NCBI GenBank assembly: GCA_947652115.1
Contig: OX393566.1
Coordinates: 14,392,325-14,456,324 of the forward strand
Length of the DNA stretch: 64,000 nucleotides
Direction of reading: 5' to 3'
DNA from: Blastomussa wellsi
Taxonomy: Eukaryota; Cnidaria; Anthozoa; Scleractinia; Plerogyridae
Shown here: positions 56,869 through 64,000 of the stretch, in pieces
Numbering within the stretch: position 1 is the stretch's first letter
Layout of the letters: each line of letters starts with the position of its first letter
Position numbers and translations under genes: made by a program
The notes under the pieces: generated by a model
Seen by the model: the letters and a program-made list of their open reading frames with translations, nothing else
The model's database searches: none
Told to the model about the DNA's origin: nothing

Positions 56869-57708
56869 ATTATTATTGCAGTAGTAGTTCTAAATGGGTG
56901 TGGTGGTGGTGGCAGTGGTATTGGCAGTGGTAAATAAAATTATTGTTATTGAATTTTTTTTTTTTTTAGGTAAAAGCACTCACAACCAGAGGATAGAGCG
57001 TTTATGGCGAGATGTATATGGGGGCTGCTTGTCTTTGTTTTATAAGATATTTCAATATCTTGAAATTAATAACCTCCTTGATGCAGACAATGATGTTCAC
57101 ATTTGGTGTCTCCATTACATATACCTACCAATGCTCAATAAGCATTTGCAAACCTGGAGGGATGCATGGATTCACCACCCTTTACGCACAGAGGAGAACA
57201 AGACACCAATGCAGCTCTGGATAAGTGGACTTCATTTCGCTCAGTTTGGTCAGAGAATGTTACAAGATGCACAAGAGCCAATAACACAGGTGCGCAAACC
57301 AAAACGTAATAAAAAAAAAAATAAAGAAAAATGTTTGACTCCCATTCCAATTCTTTTTACAGACTCTATTTTGTTGAAATGTTAGTACATAGATCTTTTG
57401 ATTGCTCCAGAAGACAGCCATCATGATGATAGCATTAGTAAATATGTTAATGAGTTTCTTCTCCATTCTCCATTACTTAGGAAGAAATAGATCAATATGG
57501 AATTGACTGGAATGGACCAGTGGGTACTAATCAGGACAATGGTGTGGAAGTCCCTGATACCACATGTCCACTTGATGACCACAACATGACACTATTAAAC
57601 CAATCAGTCGATTTCAGAATTGATGATGGACATTATGGAATTTCACTTTATAATGACACTGTAGCCGAGGTTACAAGATTACTGGAAGTACAGAGGGCTG
57701 TAGTGTAG
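46550..57708 (+). CDS. Integrase-like DDE transposase (five exons)
   Basis: Exons 46550-46991, 47421-47688, 48329-48561, 56970-57289 and 57481-57708, all with GT-AG introns, total 1491 nt: 496 codons, no stop, phases matching at every junction. Residues ~100-147 form a helix-turn-helix (RGRPAFEL ... STRTIERRM). The rve-type core has Asp230 (WHIDGNHK), Asp287 (VRCDKGGEN) and Glu324 ([10 protein letters not shown]), a D-D36-E spacing as in IS3 and retroviral integrases. An upstream in-frame ATG at 46532 lies inside the TIR; 46550 is preferred. Intron 3 is 8.4 kb because it houses the Ngaro element. The protein should mobilise this transposon. Confidence 0.88.
48562..49205 (+). other. Transposase intron 3, part left of the Ngaro element
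   Basis: No independent gene or repeat recognised. Open frames here are intronic. Confidence 0.4.
49206..49427 (+). repeat. Ngaro repeat A1
   Basis: Matches A2 (55073-55294) from ATAAATAAAATATTTGCCTG to CATTAATTTGAATTC without a difference seen. Marks the 5' end of the element. Confidence 0.92.
49572..50162 (+). CDS. SGNH (GDSL-like) hydrolase of the Ngaro element
   Basis: 196 codons from ATG 49572; an in-frame TTG at 49530 is a weaker start. The SGNH blocks are all visible: Ser in ILGHSFV (block I), Gly in GVGGRTV (II), Asn in IGTNDLS (III) and Asp-x-x-His in EDGVHVN (V). The fold is an esterase/lipase-type hydrolase; SGNH genes occur in several Ngaro and other retrotransposon families, where the substrate is unknown. 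It is the first gene, upstream of Gag, and followed by a T21 run and a hairpin minisatellite. Confidence 0.85.
   Translation: MSSAVPNVLILGHSFVKRLQSDLKATFDARTDRNFHLEGTATVHLFGVGGRTVAKLRQYDLHVVQRLAPDVVLLEIGTNDLSVAKPEIVGSSIEELVRLLLVDFSVRAVGVCHVIPRGASFTDWEEFLQGAQILNNYVRVVLEPFPNVFCWTHRDFSSPHKDLYLEDGVHVNSLRQYFLYRSYRGAILKALGIIRS
50183..50203 (+). repeat. Poly-T tract
   Basis: About 21 consecutive T between the SGNH gene and the minisatellite; on the plus-strand transcript it is a U-run. Possible slippage or termination site; function unknown. Confidence 0.8.
50346..50640 (+). repeat. 39-bp hairpin minisatellite, about 7 units
   Basis: Unit TTACCTTCGAGGTTTCGCCC then TCAAGGATTTTATAATTAT. Each unit can fold CCTTCGAGG against CCCTCAAGG around TTTCG. 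Units differ mainly C/T at the fifth arm base and A/G before the AT-rich linker. Because 39 is a multiple of three, one frame is open across it and encodes a 13-residue repeat, which I do not regard as a gene. It lies just before the Gag ATG. Confidence 0.85.
50671..51609 (+). CDS. Gag-like protein of the Ngaro element
   Basis: 312 codons from ATG 50671, 31 bp after the minisatellite. The middle region is globular ([24 protein letters not shown]), and the C-terminal Cys/His cluster ([23 protein letters not shown] split over two knuckle-like motifs) is the usual nucleic-acid-binding part of DIRS/Ngaro Gag. It overlaps the RT frame by about 150 nt in a different phase, suggesting frameshift-coupled expression. 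Confidence 0.75.
   Translation: MSPAASALPPELINQLVTRVADEVSRRMSPASGVLPTPDVLAELPFREALPSSSSLVQDSIATVQTTLTGENLGPKQPLPDQLFVSYSLPLDARVSDKVRAKIWNNEYVDFGTLIANPELENKYSVTVGHAESGSMPSLCLEPVSRPKKITTIEAWNGCFIIFVGVYTSRYPAEAPALMKYGEIIQDLAARGHNWSYYDQNFRFLRQRQASAFPWGVLHGELWLRAQSPLTTKPHPDHTAKPRARATLPRVPVGFCFKFHRGLACSGCSFKHSCYKCSGDHRATQCNFRPPSKPSTNNPQSAKSRSPNTNKS
51458..53167 (+). CDS. Reverse transcriptase-RNase H of the Ngaro element
   Basis: The frame is open from the Gag overlap to 53167. It has no suitable ATG near the start, so expression by a shift from Gag is likely. RT motifs: [16 protein letters not shown] and the catalytic LLDDFL. RNase H: Asp in YTDASGAF, Glu in AILEFYP and Asp in FTDNEAL, ending [15 protein letters not shown]. 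Intact. It overlaps the recombinase frame by 13 nt. Confidence 0.88.
   Translation: MLVQVVLLSIPVTSVQATIGPLSVIFVPQVSPPLITPSLPSPDLPTPIKVDRLIFLLSGYNHNTAEFLYSGFKFGFPIHFRGERESSAAKNLVSASLHPTVVDDKIKKELASHRLAGPFQFPPLHPFRISPLGVVPKKTPGEFRLIHHLSYPKGSSVNDGIDSEHTRVCYATVDDAIKFIKLAGPGCFLAKTDIKNAFRIIPISPVDYNLLGMQWRGLYYYDRCMPMGCSSSCLTFETFSSAVEWIARKKLNIDYILHLLDDFLIVAPSASLCQDQLDLFLSLCSYLGIPMAPEKTCGPATTLSFAGIELDSICSEARLPLDKIHKCTQLISEFLRRKKVSLREVQSLTGLLNFACSVIKPGRAFLRRLIDLTEGIKSPHHLIRLNKEVKEDLKVWLSFLAEFNGRSFFIDDAWLNSAKLSLYTDASGAFGFGAVFGSRWCYGKWPSDWAYCNIAILEFYPIVLSLYLWGHKMSNRCVLFFTDNEALVYVINKQSCKDKSLMIFVRKLVSICLQRNIVFKAKHIPGIYNSLADSLSRLQVQTFRRLAPSHMDHCPTEIPLYLQPQNWQP
53179..54075 (+). CDS. Tyrosine recombinase of the Ngaro element
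   Basis: 298 codons from ATG 53179; the frame is open from 53155 in overlap with the RT stop. Catalytic residues of the YR family: Arg in AFLRVGE, His-x-x-Arg in [10 protein letters not shown] and Tyr in HRYIRIP. YR retrotransposons use this enzyme to integrate a circular DNA copy, so no target duplication is expected. Intact. Confidence 0.88.
   Translation: MKSSLQPSSLPTYKRAWKLYTQFLHSTFHGVSMALPISPPNLALFIAYLFDNHYAPSTVTTYVSALGYSHRLSGFPDPSRAFFIMQMLKGYSKLGARLDIRLPITLPILHKILGAASRFSCSQYQICQFQAMCSIAFHAFLRVGEMTSTTRHGPQPLQIHQVVKLVNDANHIVSVKLTFQDFKHSYNQPPFSIVLTRAPAFCPVQLLLDYLALRGSKPSPLFMSPQGHPISRTTFTDHLSLALKFCGLNPARYKGHSFRIGAASHAADRGLSDTQIRVLGRWKSNAFHRYIRIPSVST
54123..54730 (+). ncRNA. Array of six hairpins with constant core
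   Basis: The core CTGATTAGCAAGGGCAGCAG (first copy has CG for AG at positions 7-8) occurs at 54133, 54286, 54405, 54461, 54646 and 54701. Each core is flanked by complementary arms that differ between copies: ATATGAAA/TTTTTCATAT, ATATAGA/TCTATGT, TATGGAT/ATCCATA, TATTGA/TCAATA, ATATGG/CCATAT and ATATTG/CAATAT. Changing arms with kept pairing indicate selection on an RNA (or cruciform) structure. The array lies between the recombinase stop and B1, so in the element's 3' untranslated RNA. Function unknown. Confidence 0.85.
54845..55077 (+). repeat. Ngaro repeat B1
   Basis: Matches B2 over 233 bp from TGGCGTTTTGGTTGCCCTCA to AAAAACATAAA. Differences seen: ATTG/ACG-type change near GGCCAGTAA and T/C in TCAATAYAGC. 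Its last bases overlap the start of A2. Confidence 0.9.
55073..55294 (+). repeat. Ngaro repeat A2
   Basis: Identical by eye to A1. About 60 bp of unmatched sequence separates it from B2. Confidence 0.9.
55358..55590 (+). repeat. Ngaro repeat B2
   Basis: Matches B1 and marks the 3' end of the element. Confidence 0.9.
55591..56969 (+). other. Transposase intron 3, part right of the Ngaro element
   Basis: No independent gene recognised. A GTGGTGGTGGCAGTGG run and a T-tract precede the acceptor at 56969. A short palindrome GGGTTTTGGCCCAGACGGCC/AAAACCC lies near 55960-55990. Confidence 0.4.
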
Positions 57709-58811
57709 TTTATCATGTGGATGTGTTTACCTCATTGGCCTGGCCTTATTGATGTACTGTAGCTATTTTTTTTTAATTGTTTTTTTTTTATTATTATTAT
57801 TTATTTTTTTTATTAAATGTCTACTACAGTTACAACAAAGAATTGTTGTAAAAATGCTGTACCACCCACAATTTAAACCTAAGAAAAACCAGATCTGAAA
57901 AATAGGGTAACCTCCTCATGTGTATAAACTTTGAAAAATATTCCCTTCTGTGGTGGGCTGTTGCAGTTAACAGTGAAATTGTAGCTTTAGTTGACAACTA
58001 ACAGCAAAATGAGCCAGTCATGACACTGTTTTGGTTTTAGCTTTATTGAGAAATTTAAAACAGTCTTACAAAGAATTCAGACAGATTAATGGCTGTCTGT
58101 TATATAAAATGTTTGTACAATCATAAAATCAGTTATTGTATAAACATTGACCTGACAATAAACGACAAAACAAGGGGCTTCAAATGGTCGCTAAAATTTC
58201 TCAGTTTTAACACTTTTTCCTGAAAATGAAACACAGTTGAATGATCTATCATATTGATAAATCTATCATAATGATGGGACTTGTAGCTCAACCTTAAGAT
58301 ATGAAAGGTGTATTGGAAGACTTCAGATAGACGAAAACAGTACCACAATATCTGTAAGCCTAATCCCTTAAAGCCCCAATTTCAGAAATAAACGTTTTCC
58401 TTTATCAAATCATGTTTGGTGATCATTGCCTTATGAACTGCTGCTTGATCATACACAAATACTCTATTGAAAGATAAGTTTGATACTGAGCTCTAAGATT
58501 ATAACGTTTATGGCTCATAGAGATTACAGCATTTTATAATCCTTTGAAGGCATGCTACAAATAATTGGTTTGGACGAATTTCAGCTTCATGTATATTTGA
58601 CATTCACATGTGAAGTTTAAAACACAACACTATTTCTTGTTTCCCTTTTTGCTTAAACCATAAGATTGAAAGCTTGCACAGACTTCGAGAGCAAAAATTT
58701 AATCAGAGTGCAGTGGTGCATCTCCACCAATAATCATTTACAGTAAAACTAACAGTAACAGTAACTTTGCTTTTGAATGCATATTAAAATGTAAAAACAT
58801 TCTCCTGAAAA
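57709..58811. other. Space between convergent transposase and HECT genes
   Basis: Both 3' untranslated regions are expected here. AT-rich with a T-rich low-complexity tract at 57768-57815. No gene seen. Confidence 0.4.
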
Positions 58812-60575
58812 TTAAACACAGTTGAATGCTTTGCTAGCACTGCTTATAATGGCTTCCATTGACGAGGCAAATGTTTCCTCATCAGGAAAGCTATTGGGAA
58901 GGGTGAGGTTCAGTAAACATGTTGAAGCAAAAATTGAAGGATTGCTGTCAAATTTGACATCAATTTTTCCTAACCCAAAGTTTGGCAGGCATGGTGCACC
59001 TGTGGTGAAGACAAGAAAGTCATTTAGTACTTTTGCTTCTGCCTTCTGCAAAAACCCAAGCAGGCGGTCTTTTGTCTTTTCTTCTTCTTCGCTCAACGAT
59101 GCTGGGAAATCAAGAACACTGATCACATCAGCGCTTCTCAATTCAGTATCTCCAGGAACAAACAGCTCTTGGAACAGATCAGGAAAGTCACTCATCCGTG
59201 CACCAAATCCTAGAGCACCAAGGCCATCCCTTAGCTGGTCTAGGACAATTTTTGGCCTTCCAATAACATCATGAATGACAATTGACTGTATCACACTCAT
59301 CTTGTTTTCATTCTGAGAAAGAAAGGGAATGGTCCATTAAATTCCAGACTACAATTTTTTTGGATTTCAGTTGAGTGGAAATGGGGATTTGCCATGGATT
59401 TATCATTTGATCTCATGTTTTGTGCAGCTACATGTTCATGCATCAGGGTTACATGTAAGTCTAAACCTCTCTGGGGATTATATGCTTTGACTTCACAGCA
59501 AATTCTGGAGCTTGGGGATGACAGCAATGGACAAATACCAACATTGGAGACATGAGAATTCATTTACTTACGGTCAAAGTAACAGTAAGTCCACATTCAG
59601 ACAGAATTTCTGTAGTTTGTTCATTGCTGACTGAAGCAACATCAACTTCCTCAGCAACCTATTGGGATGTAAAGACCAAAACACTCTTAAACATGCAATA
59701 ATGTACAGCATTTTTTTATCCCTGGTACTGTATGTGCGCACTTATACACATGGATTGGCCAATAAAGATTGCACCTAAAAATACAACAGTCCCATTAAAA
59801 GAGAAATAAACATCTGTTTACACTAACCACGCTGATGTAAGACTTGATTCTTAAAGAGCAGTCATTGATTGACATTGTCTGGATTGCTCCATCAACATCT
59901 CCTGTCGCCAAGTAATGGTATACTGAGGGGCTGAAGATCCTCAAGCCAGGACCTCCTTGAAGGATGCTGTGAACAATTATTATTGTTCCAACCAGCTTCA
60001 TTATCCCTGATGCAACTACATGTGAATTGTAAGTTGGAATTTTATAATCATCTCCATGAAAAAACTCCTAAGCCATTAGCTGTAGTAGCCGTGTGAAGAA
60101 CTGTCGAGTAACCCCACCAGTGTCTGCAGCAGGCTGCTTGTTGAAGATAACTCTGAGCTTTTTCTTTGGATCAAAATTTGGATTCTTGTAGTATGTCATA
60201 GCATCATTCAGCAAGTCCTCCTCGTCGACCTTTAGTTTTTCTCTGTCATTGCTCATACATCCTTTGAGCTCTTCTAGTAGTGAGGGAAGAGAGGCTGGCC
60301 TGTTGTTATTGCCCTTAGCATGAAAGACTGGCTCCGCAAGGTCACTGTCACTGTCGTCATCATTTGTCACCGTGGTTGTCATTGACAATGACAGGGCTGT
60401 CTTTGCAACTGTTCCGTGGACAGCTAAACAAGTTGATATATTCTCCCTGCTAGAATCTGGAAATATTTCCATCAACTGGTTTATCTGTTCATTCTGAGAT
60501 AAGACACGGGATGGCCCGGGAACAGGAGAATTTGCCCTGCATTCCTTCCCAGTTTGCATTTCTTCTCCACTGTCA

Positions 60576-62089
60576 CTACAAAATGGTTTAAAAAGAATAA
60601 AATATCAATACAAGATTACAAGTATAACTTGTAAGCCACACATTTGTTGCATGCTTTGCAAATGTATTTTTGTTTTACACAAATTGACTGTTTTTTTCTG
60701 GGAGTTATGAGTATCAATACTGACTGTATGTCAAACAAGCTGGAGTACAGCATATGTGAAACTTTCTCTGGGGGATTATTTTCTGTGTTTTTCCAATAAT
60801 AACCACATGCACTTTCAAAATTAACTCTTACTGTAGTAGAAGTGTCATCCACAAATACCGCTTGACCTTGGGAGTCGTTTTTTCACCAAAACTTGGCCCC
60901 CATTGGTCACCTCATTTCAATGAAAAAATGACTCCCAAGGTCAAAAAGTATTTGTGGATGACACCTACAGTGTACTTCTCTTACACATTGTGTTGGCTTT
61001 ATACCTATTTATGTACATGTAGTCATCTAAATTCCCTTGATTGTCCGTGACTGGTCTCTGATGAAGAAAACAAGGTTGCAAGGTTGTGGACATTGTGATT
61101 GTAGTCGCCATATTACACAAGTACTCTAGCAATCAAATACAGCGATAATATAAATTTGCAAATTAGGAATTATCAGTACAGTGTTCCAGATAAGAGGGGG
61201 GTCTTGGGTCAAAAACCTGACTAGGTCAGCTTACTGACCGAACAAATTAATAGAAAATTTCTAATGATTTATTTTGCGTTTTTTCACTAAATTCGATCTG
61301 TAGAATTTTTACTAAATTTTCGTGTCCTCTGTCCACCTTCATCAGAGTGAAATGAAAGTTCGTTGTTGCTTGCGCAGGGGGGGGGGGGGGGGTTGACCCG
61401 TTGGAATATCTTGTATGGCTACTTGCCTAAAAAACTTAACTAGAACCCTGCAGCAGTGTGAATTTTTATTACATTAGTGTACTTTATTATCGAATATACA
61501 TGACTATAAAGTCAGGCTTATCGTGCTTTTCAATAACGTGCAAACTCTGAAGTTCGAAACCGAGCCAATGATTGCATTTTTCGCTGCTGTCAATCACAAC
61601 TGACAGACGTGACCTTTTGACCCTGAAGCGAACTTCTGTTTTCTGAGAGGTCCACTTGATGATTGATGGCAGGAAAAATGTAACCATCAACATAAGCAGA
61701 GTTTATGTGAGAAATGCAACACCAATCTCCGACTCAATTCAGACATTCAACAAACTACAGCACTCTAACAATAAACAGAAGCGAATATGAGAGGACATCA
61801 AGTACCTTCCTTTTTAGCCCATAAACTTCCTCTTGGTGGTGGCGCGCAGTTCATGCATCAGAACATTTTCATGGCATTCAAGGCATTCAATTACAGTACC
61901 ACCCTGCAGAAACTAACCATAAAAACCACTGTCAGCCAAAATGAAATTTTTGGCATGGCCATGTGACCGACAATTTTTACTATAATGATTCTGTTCTGTT
62001 CAGTGCAAACGATACTGGGAAGGTTCTTATTACAATTATATTTCTTTGTTGTTTTCAATTAATATGGGGTTGCTTTTCACCCCACTAAC
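60576..62089 (-). other. HECT gene intron with hairpin and G-run
   Basis: This is the inferred intron between exons 2 and 3. It holds a 121-bp fold-back element (60843-60963) and a G16 run at 61377-61392. A missing small exon may lie here, since neighbouring phases do not close. Confidence 0.4.
60843..60963. mobile_element. Fold-back MITE in the HECT intron
   Basis: TGTCATCCACAAATAC and TTGACCTTGGGAGTCGTTTT at the left face their complements at the right over about 42 bp with few mismatches; centre about 35 bp. Confidence 0.75.
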
Positions 62090-62651
62090 CTCATTTTGGA
62101 TGTCTTGCTCCTGATTTTGGATTTCAACCTGAATGTTTCTCTGTAATGGTCTGACATAAATCATAGCTTGGCCAACTATATCTTTAAGTCGAGCAGGTGA
62201 ATATGGCATCTGAAGCTTATGAAATCCTTGGTCGACTCCTCCTCTTTGAAACAAACAAAGTTCATACCCTCCAGCCAAAGCAAGAGGAGGAAATCTTTCC
62301 ATCACATAATCATGAATACTATGTGCATGCAGATCACATGTTATGGAACCTGGTCCCAATCCACAATTTGACAATGCTGCTTTTGCTGATATGGTGGTAG
62401 GAGGCTTTTCATCATCCACATTACCCAAGCAAAACATTTTCAGGGTACATGTTTGCACTTTTTTTTTCCTTTTTGGCTTTTTTGGTTTCGGGATGGCTGT
62501 GCTGTTGGTTGGAAGGTACGTGCACCCCTGGCAGAATAATTGAACACCCTACGGTGCTCTGTGACTGCTGGGGCTGCTGTTTGATCAGTGGCAGGATCGT
62601 TGACAGAGGTAGAGGCTCCTACATCAGCAGAATCACTTATCCCAGCAGAAC

Positions 62652-63350
62652 CTAAAATTTATGAACACACAGTAACAAAGAGACCCTGATAAGTGGCTTT
62701 CAAAGTAATTTTAATAATAATAATAATAATAATAATTTATTTCTTATAGAGCGCTATTTACAATGACAGATCAATAGCGCTTTACAATTAATGTCTCTAT
62801 CCGAAATCTAACCAATGCAATCACTTCATGTGGTAAACAGTTAAATTACCCTAACTAAAATTAAAATTAGAATTTGAAAACTGGTTGGAGGTTTCTTGTG
62901 TAGATCAGCACATACAGGCAGAGATTTAAACAAGGACACATTTTGGTGAGCATTTATTGTAGGGTGAATGAAAATGAAAATGATTTCTTGTACATCACCC
63001 TAAAATGTCTAATAAGAGGTTATTAATCCCACTTTCTTCACATTTATTTGCTACCCTTCTATATACCTTAAGCCTCAGTTGAAAGGTATGGTATCATTTT
63101 TGGCAGGAGCCTCCTCGTGTGGGCCATTATAGAGTGCCCACCCCCATTCCCCCACCTTCCCACCAGCGCTTACGTCACAGCGAAAACTTGGTTTGCCTGT
63201 GGTCGCAACAAACATGACCACCCCGGGCGTCGACGCATTTGCAAGACTAGGAAGCGAGGAATAACATAATAGACGCTATTCTTATTCATTGACATGCAAA
63301 TAAGTGGCCCTGTATTCTGCGCGTTACCTTTCTGAATATACATAACCCAC
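62652..63350 (-). other. HECT gene intron 1 with TAA repeat
   Basis: A TAA microsatellite (62711-62738) is followed by a GCGCTATT...AGCGCTTTACA hairpin, probably the end of a dispersed repeat also seen near 27859. No coding signal. Confidence 0.4.
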
Positions 63351-63475
63351 CTTGATTTGCAATTGACATCAACTGCTCCGCAACGCGGCGTAAGGTCGAC
63401 CTTGCGTTCTGCACTCGCTCGCTCATGCTATCGATCATCCAGACGCCCGGGAGAGGGACACCATGTGGTTTTGAC

Positions 63476-63852
63476 ATTGGTTTGCGCCCGCATTAGTACA
63501 GCGGGTTCTCTTTTAAAGATTATTCAAGCGTGTTGGAAGTTAAAATATGAAACAAGCATAAAATGACAACCAAGCATGTTGAAACAAGCATAAAATGACG
63601 AAGCATGTCGGATGGTACGCGTGAAATAGAAAATGCGTGACGGGAATTTCGCGTGAGCAAACATCGTCGCATTGTGAAACTTCAATGTCGCATTGTCAAA
63701 CTCCAATATTGCACTGTCAAAGACTCAAGTTGGATCATGAAACTTCAATGTTGCATTGTGAAACTTTAATGTCGAATCGCGAACAACAAACATAAAATGT
63801 GAACCCAACATAGAAAGCGAAAGTCGAATTTTGGCGGGGATATAACGCCATA
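63476..63852 (-). repeat. Right terminal inverted repeat
   Basis: Inverted copy of 46170-46549 with few differences, ending ATAACGCCATA before the TSD CACACC. Its inner edge overlaps the HECT start codon at 63475-63477. Confidence 0.9.
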
Positions 63853-64000
63853 CACACCATGCTTTACAAAATCCTCAAGTTTCGTGTCAATTGGGCCAAT
63901 ATTCAACAAGATACAGCCATTCAAAAACTTAAAAATTTACTAACAAATGTATGGATTGCCGGACACTTGGTTTCAACCAAGAAAGATGTGAGCCTCCAGA

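Larger units (their letters stand above)
58812..63477 (-). pseudogene. HECT-type E3 ubiquitin ligase carried by the transposon
   Basis: Inferred exons (minus): 63351-63477, 62090-62651, 59828-60575, 59572-59658, 58812-59312, all with GT-AG sites. Exon 1 starts at the TIR edge (MSKPHGV). Exon 3 has a CUE-like motif (NQLMEIFPDSS) and enters a HECT-like domain (PAADTGGVTRQF, FSPSVYHYLATGD). The last exon holds VFTTGAPCLP and the probable catalytic Cys in ASTCLLNLTLP. Exons 3-5 join in frame except for one in-frame TAG at 60068-60070. Exon 2 has a shift at an A9 run near 62462, and exons 2 and 3 do not join in phase, so an exon may be missing. HECT ligases pass ubiquitin from their Cys to substrates; the target is unknown. 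Confidence 0.8.
46170..63852. mobile_element. 17.7-kb IS3EU-like DNA transposon with HECT ligase gene
   Basis: The ends are near-identical inverted repeats of about 380 bp (46170-46549) and 377 bp (63476-63852), starting TATGGCGTTATATCCCCGCC. They are flanked by CACACC at 46164-46169 and 63853-63858. Inside are an integrase-like DDE transposase on plus and a HECT ubiquitin-ligase gene on minus, convergent, each starting at the inner edge of a TIR. A 6-bp TSD and IS3/integrase-like transposase fit the group I know as IS3EU; that name is from memory and unverified. About 6.4 kb is a nested Ngaro element. Confidence 0.88.

Noticed and set aside
61377..61392. G16 run as a G-quadruplex regulator
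   Set aside because: A single homopolymer, prone to assembly error, with no further support.

Overview
This is eukaryotic DNA, most likely from an anthozoan cnidarian such as a stony coral or sea anemone. The evidence is AT-rich sequence, GT-AG introns, a tRNA-derived SINE and an unusually varied set of animal mobile elements. The taxon is inferred from the element families; no taxon-diagnostic gene is present. I found no intact, confidently host gene. Almost the whole window is nested mobile elements, which I separated using open frames, splice sites, terminal repeats and target-site duplications (TSDs).

Region 1 (1-16 kb) is a decayed Polinton/Maverick (adintovirus-like) element. It carries small membrane proteins, a capsid-like protein, an A32-type packaging ATPase, a retrovirus-like integrase and a protein-primed DNA polymerase B. 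A PIF/Harbinger transposon (about 3.5-7.5 kb, with both of its genes) lies inside it. A 388-bp solo LTR (8631-9018, TSD CTGAA) splits one small gene. A 1.25-kb composite insert (13513-14761, TSD GAATAA) splits the polymerase; it contains a zinc-finger fragment, a Penelope end and a SINE. Region 2 (16-22 kb) has the 5' part of a second polymerase, head-to-head with the first and itself split by a reverse-transcriptase fragment.

Region 3 (22.6-36.7 kb) has MITEs, an apparently intact ISL2EU-like transposon (23815-27615: a SAP-SWIM-YqaJ nuclease gene convergent with a THAP-DDE transposase gene), and a snap-back Penelope-like element (28025-29478, 14-bp TSD) with hammerhead-like motifs. It also has the exons of two decayed divergent genes and a retroelement RNase H fragment. 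Region 4 (36.8-46 kb) has a satellite, a Tx1/L1-like LINE broken by frameshifts, and a MULE transposase with one frameshift.

Region 5 (46170-63852) is the most striking: one 17.7-kb DNA transposon with 377-380-bp terminal inverted repeats (TIRs) and a 6-bp TSD, CACACC. It has a five-exon integrase-like DDE transposase whose spliced frame is open for 496 codons. Facing it is a multi-exon HECT-type ubiquitin ligase gene. The third transposase intron holds a full-length Ngaro-type tyrosine-recombinase retrotransposon (49206-55590) with SGNH hydrolase, Gag, RT/RNase H and recombinase genes and intact A1...B1-A2-B2 split repeats. Downstream of its recombinase lie six hairpins with a constant 20-nt core and changing, still complementary arms. 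I consider these hairpins and the transposon-borne HECT ligase the best candidates for undescribed biology.
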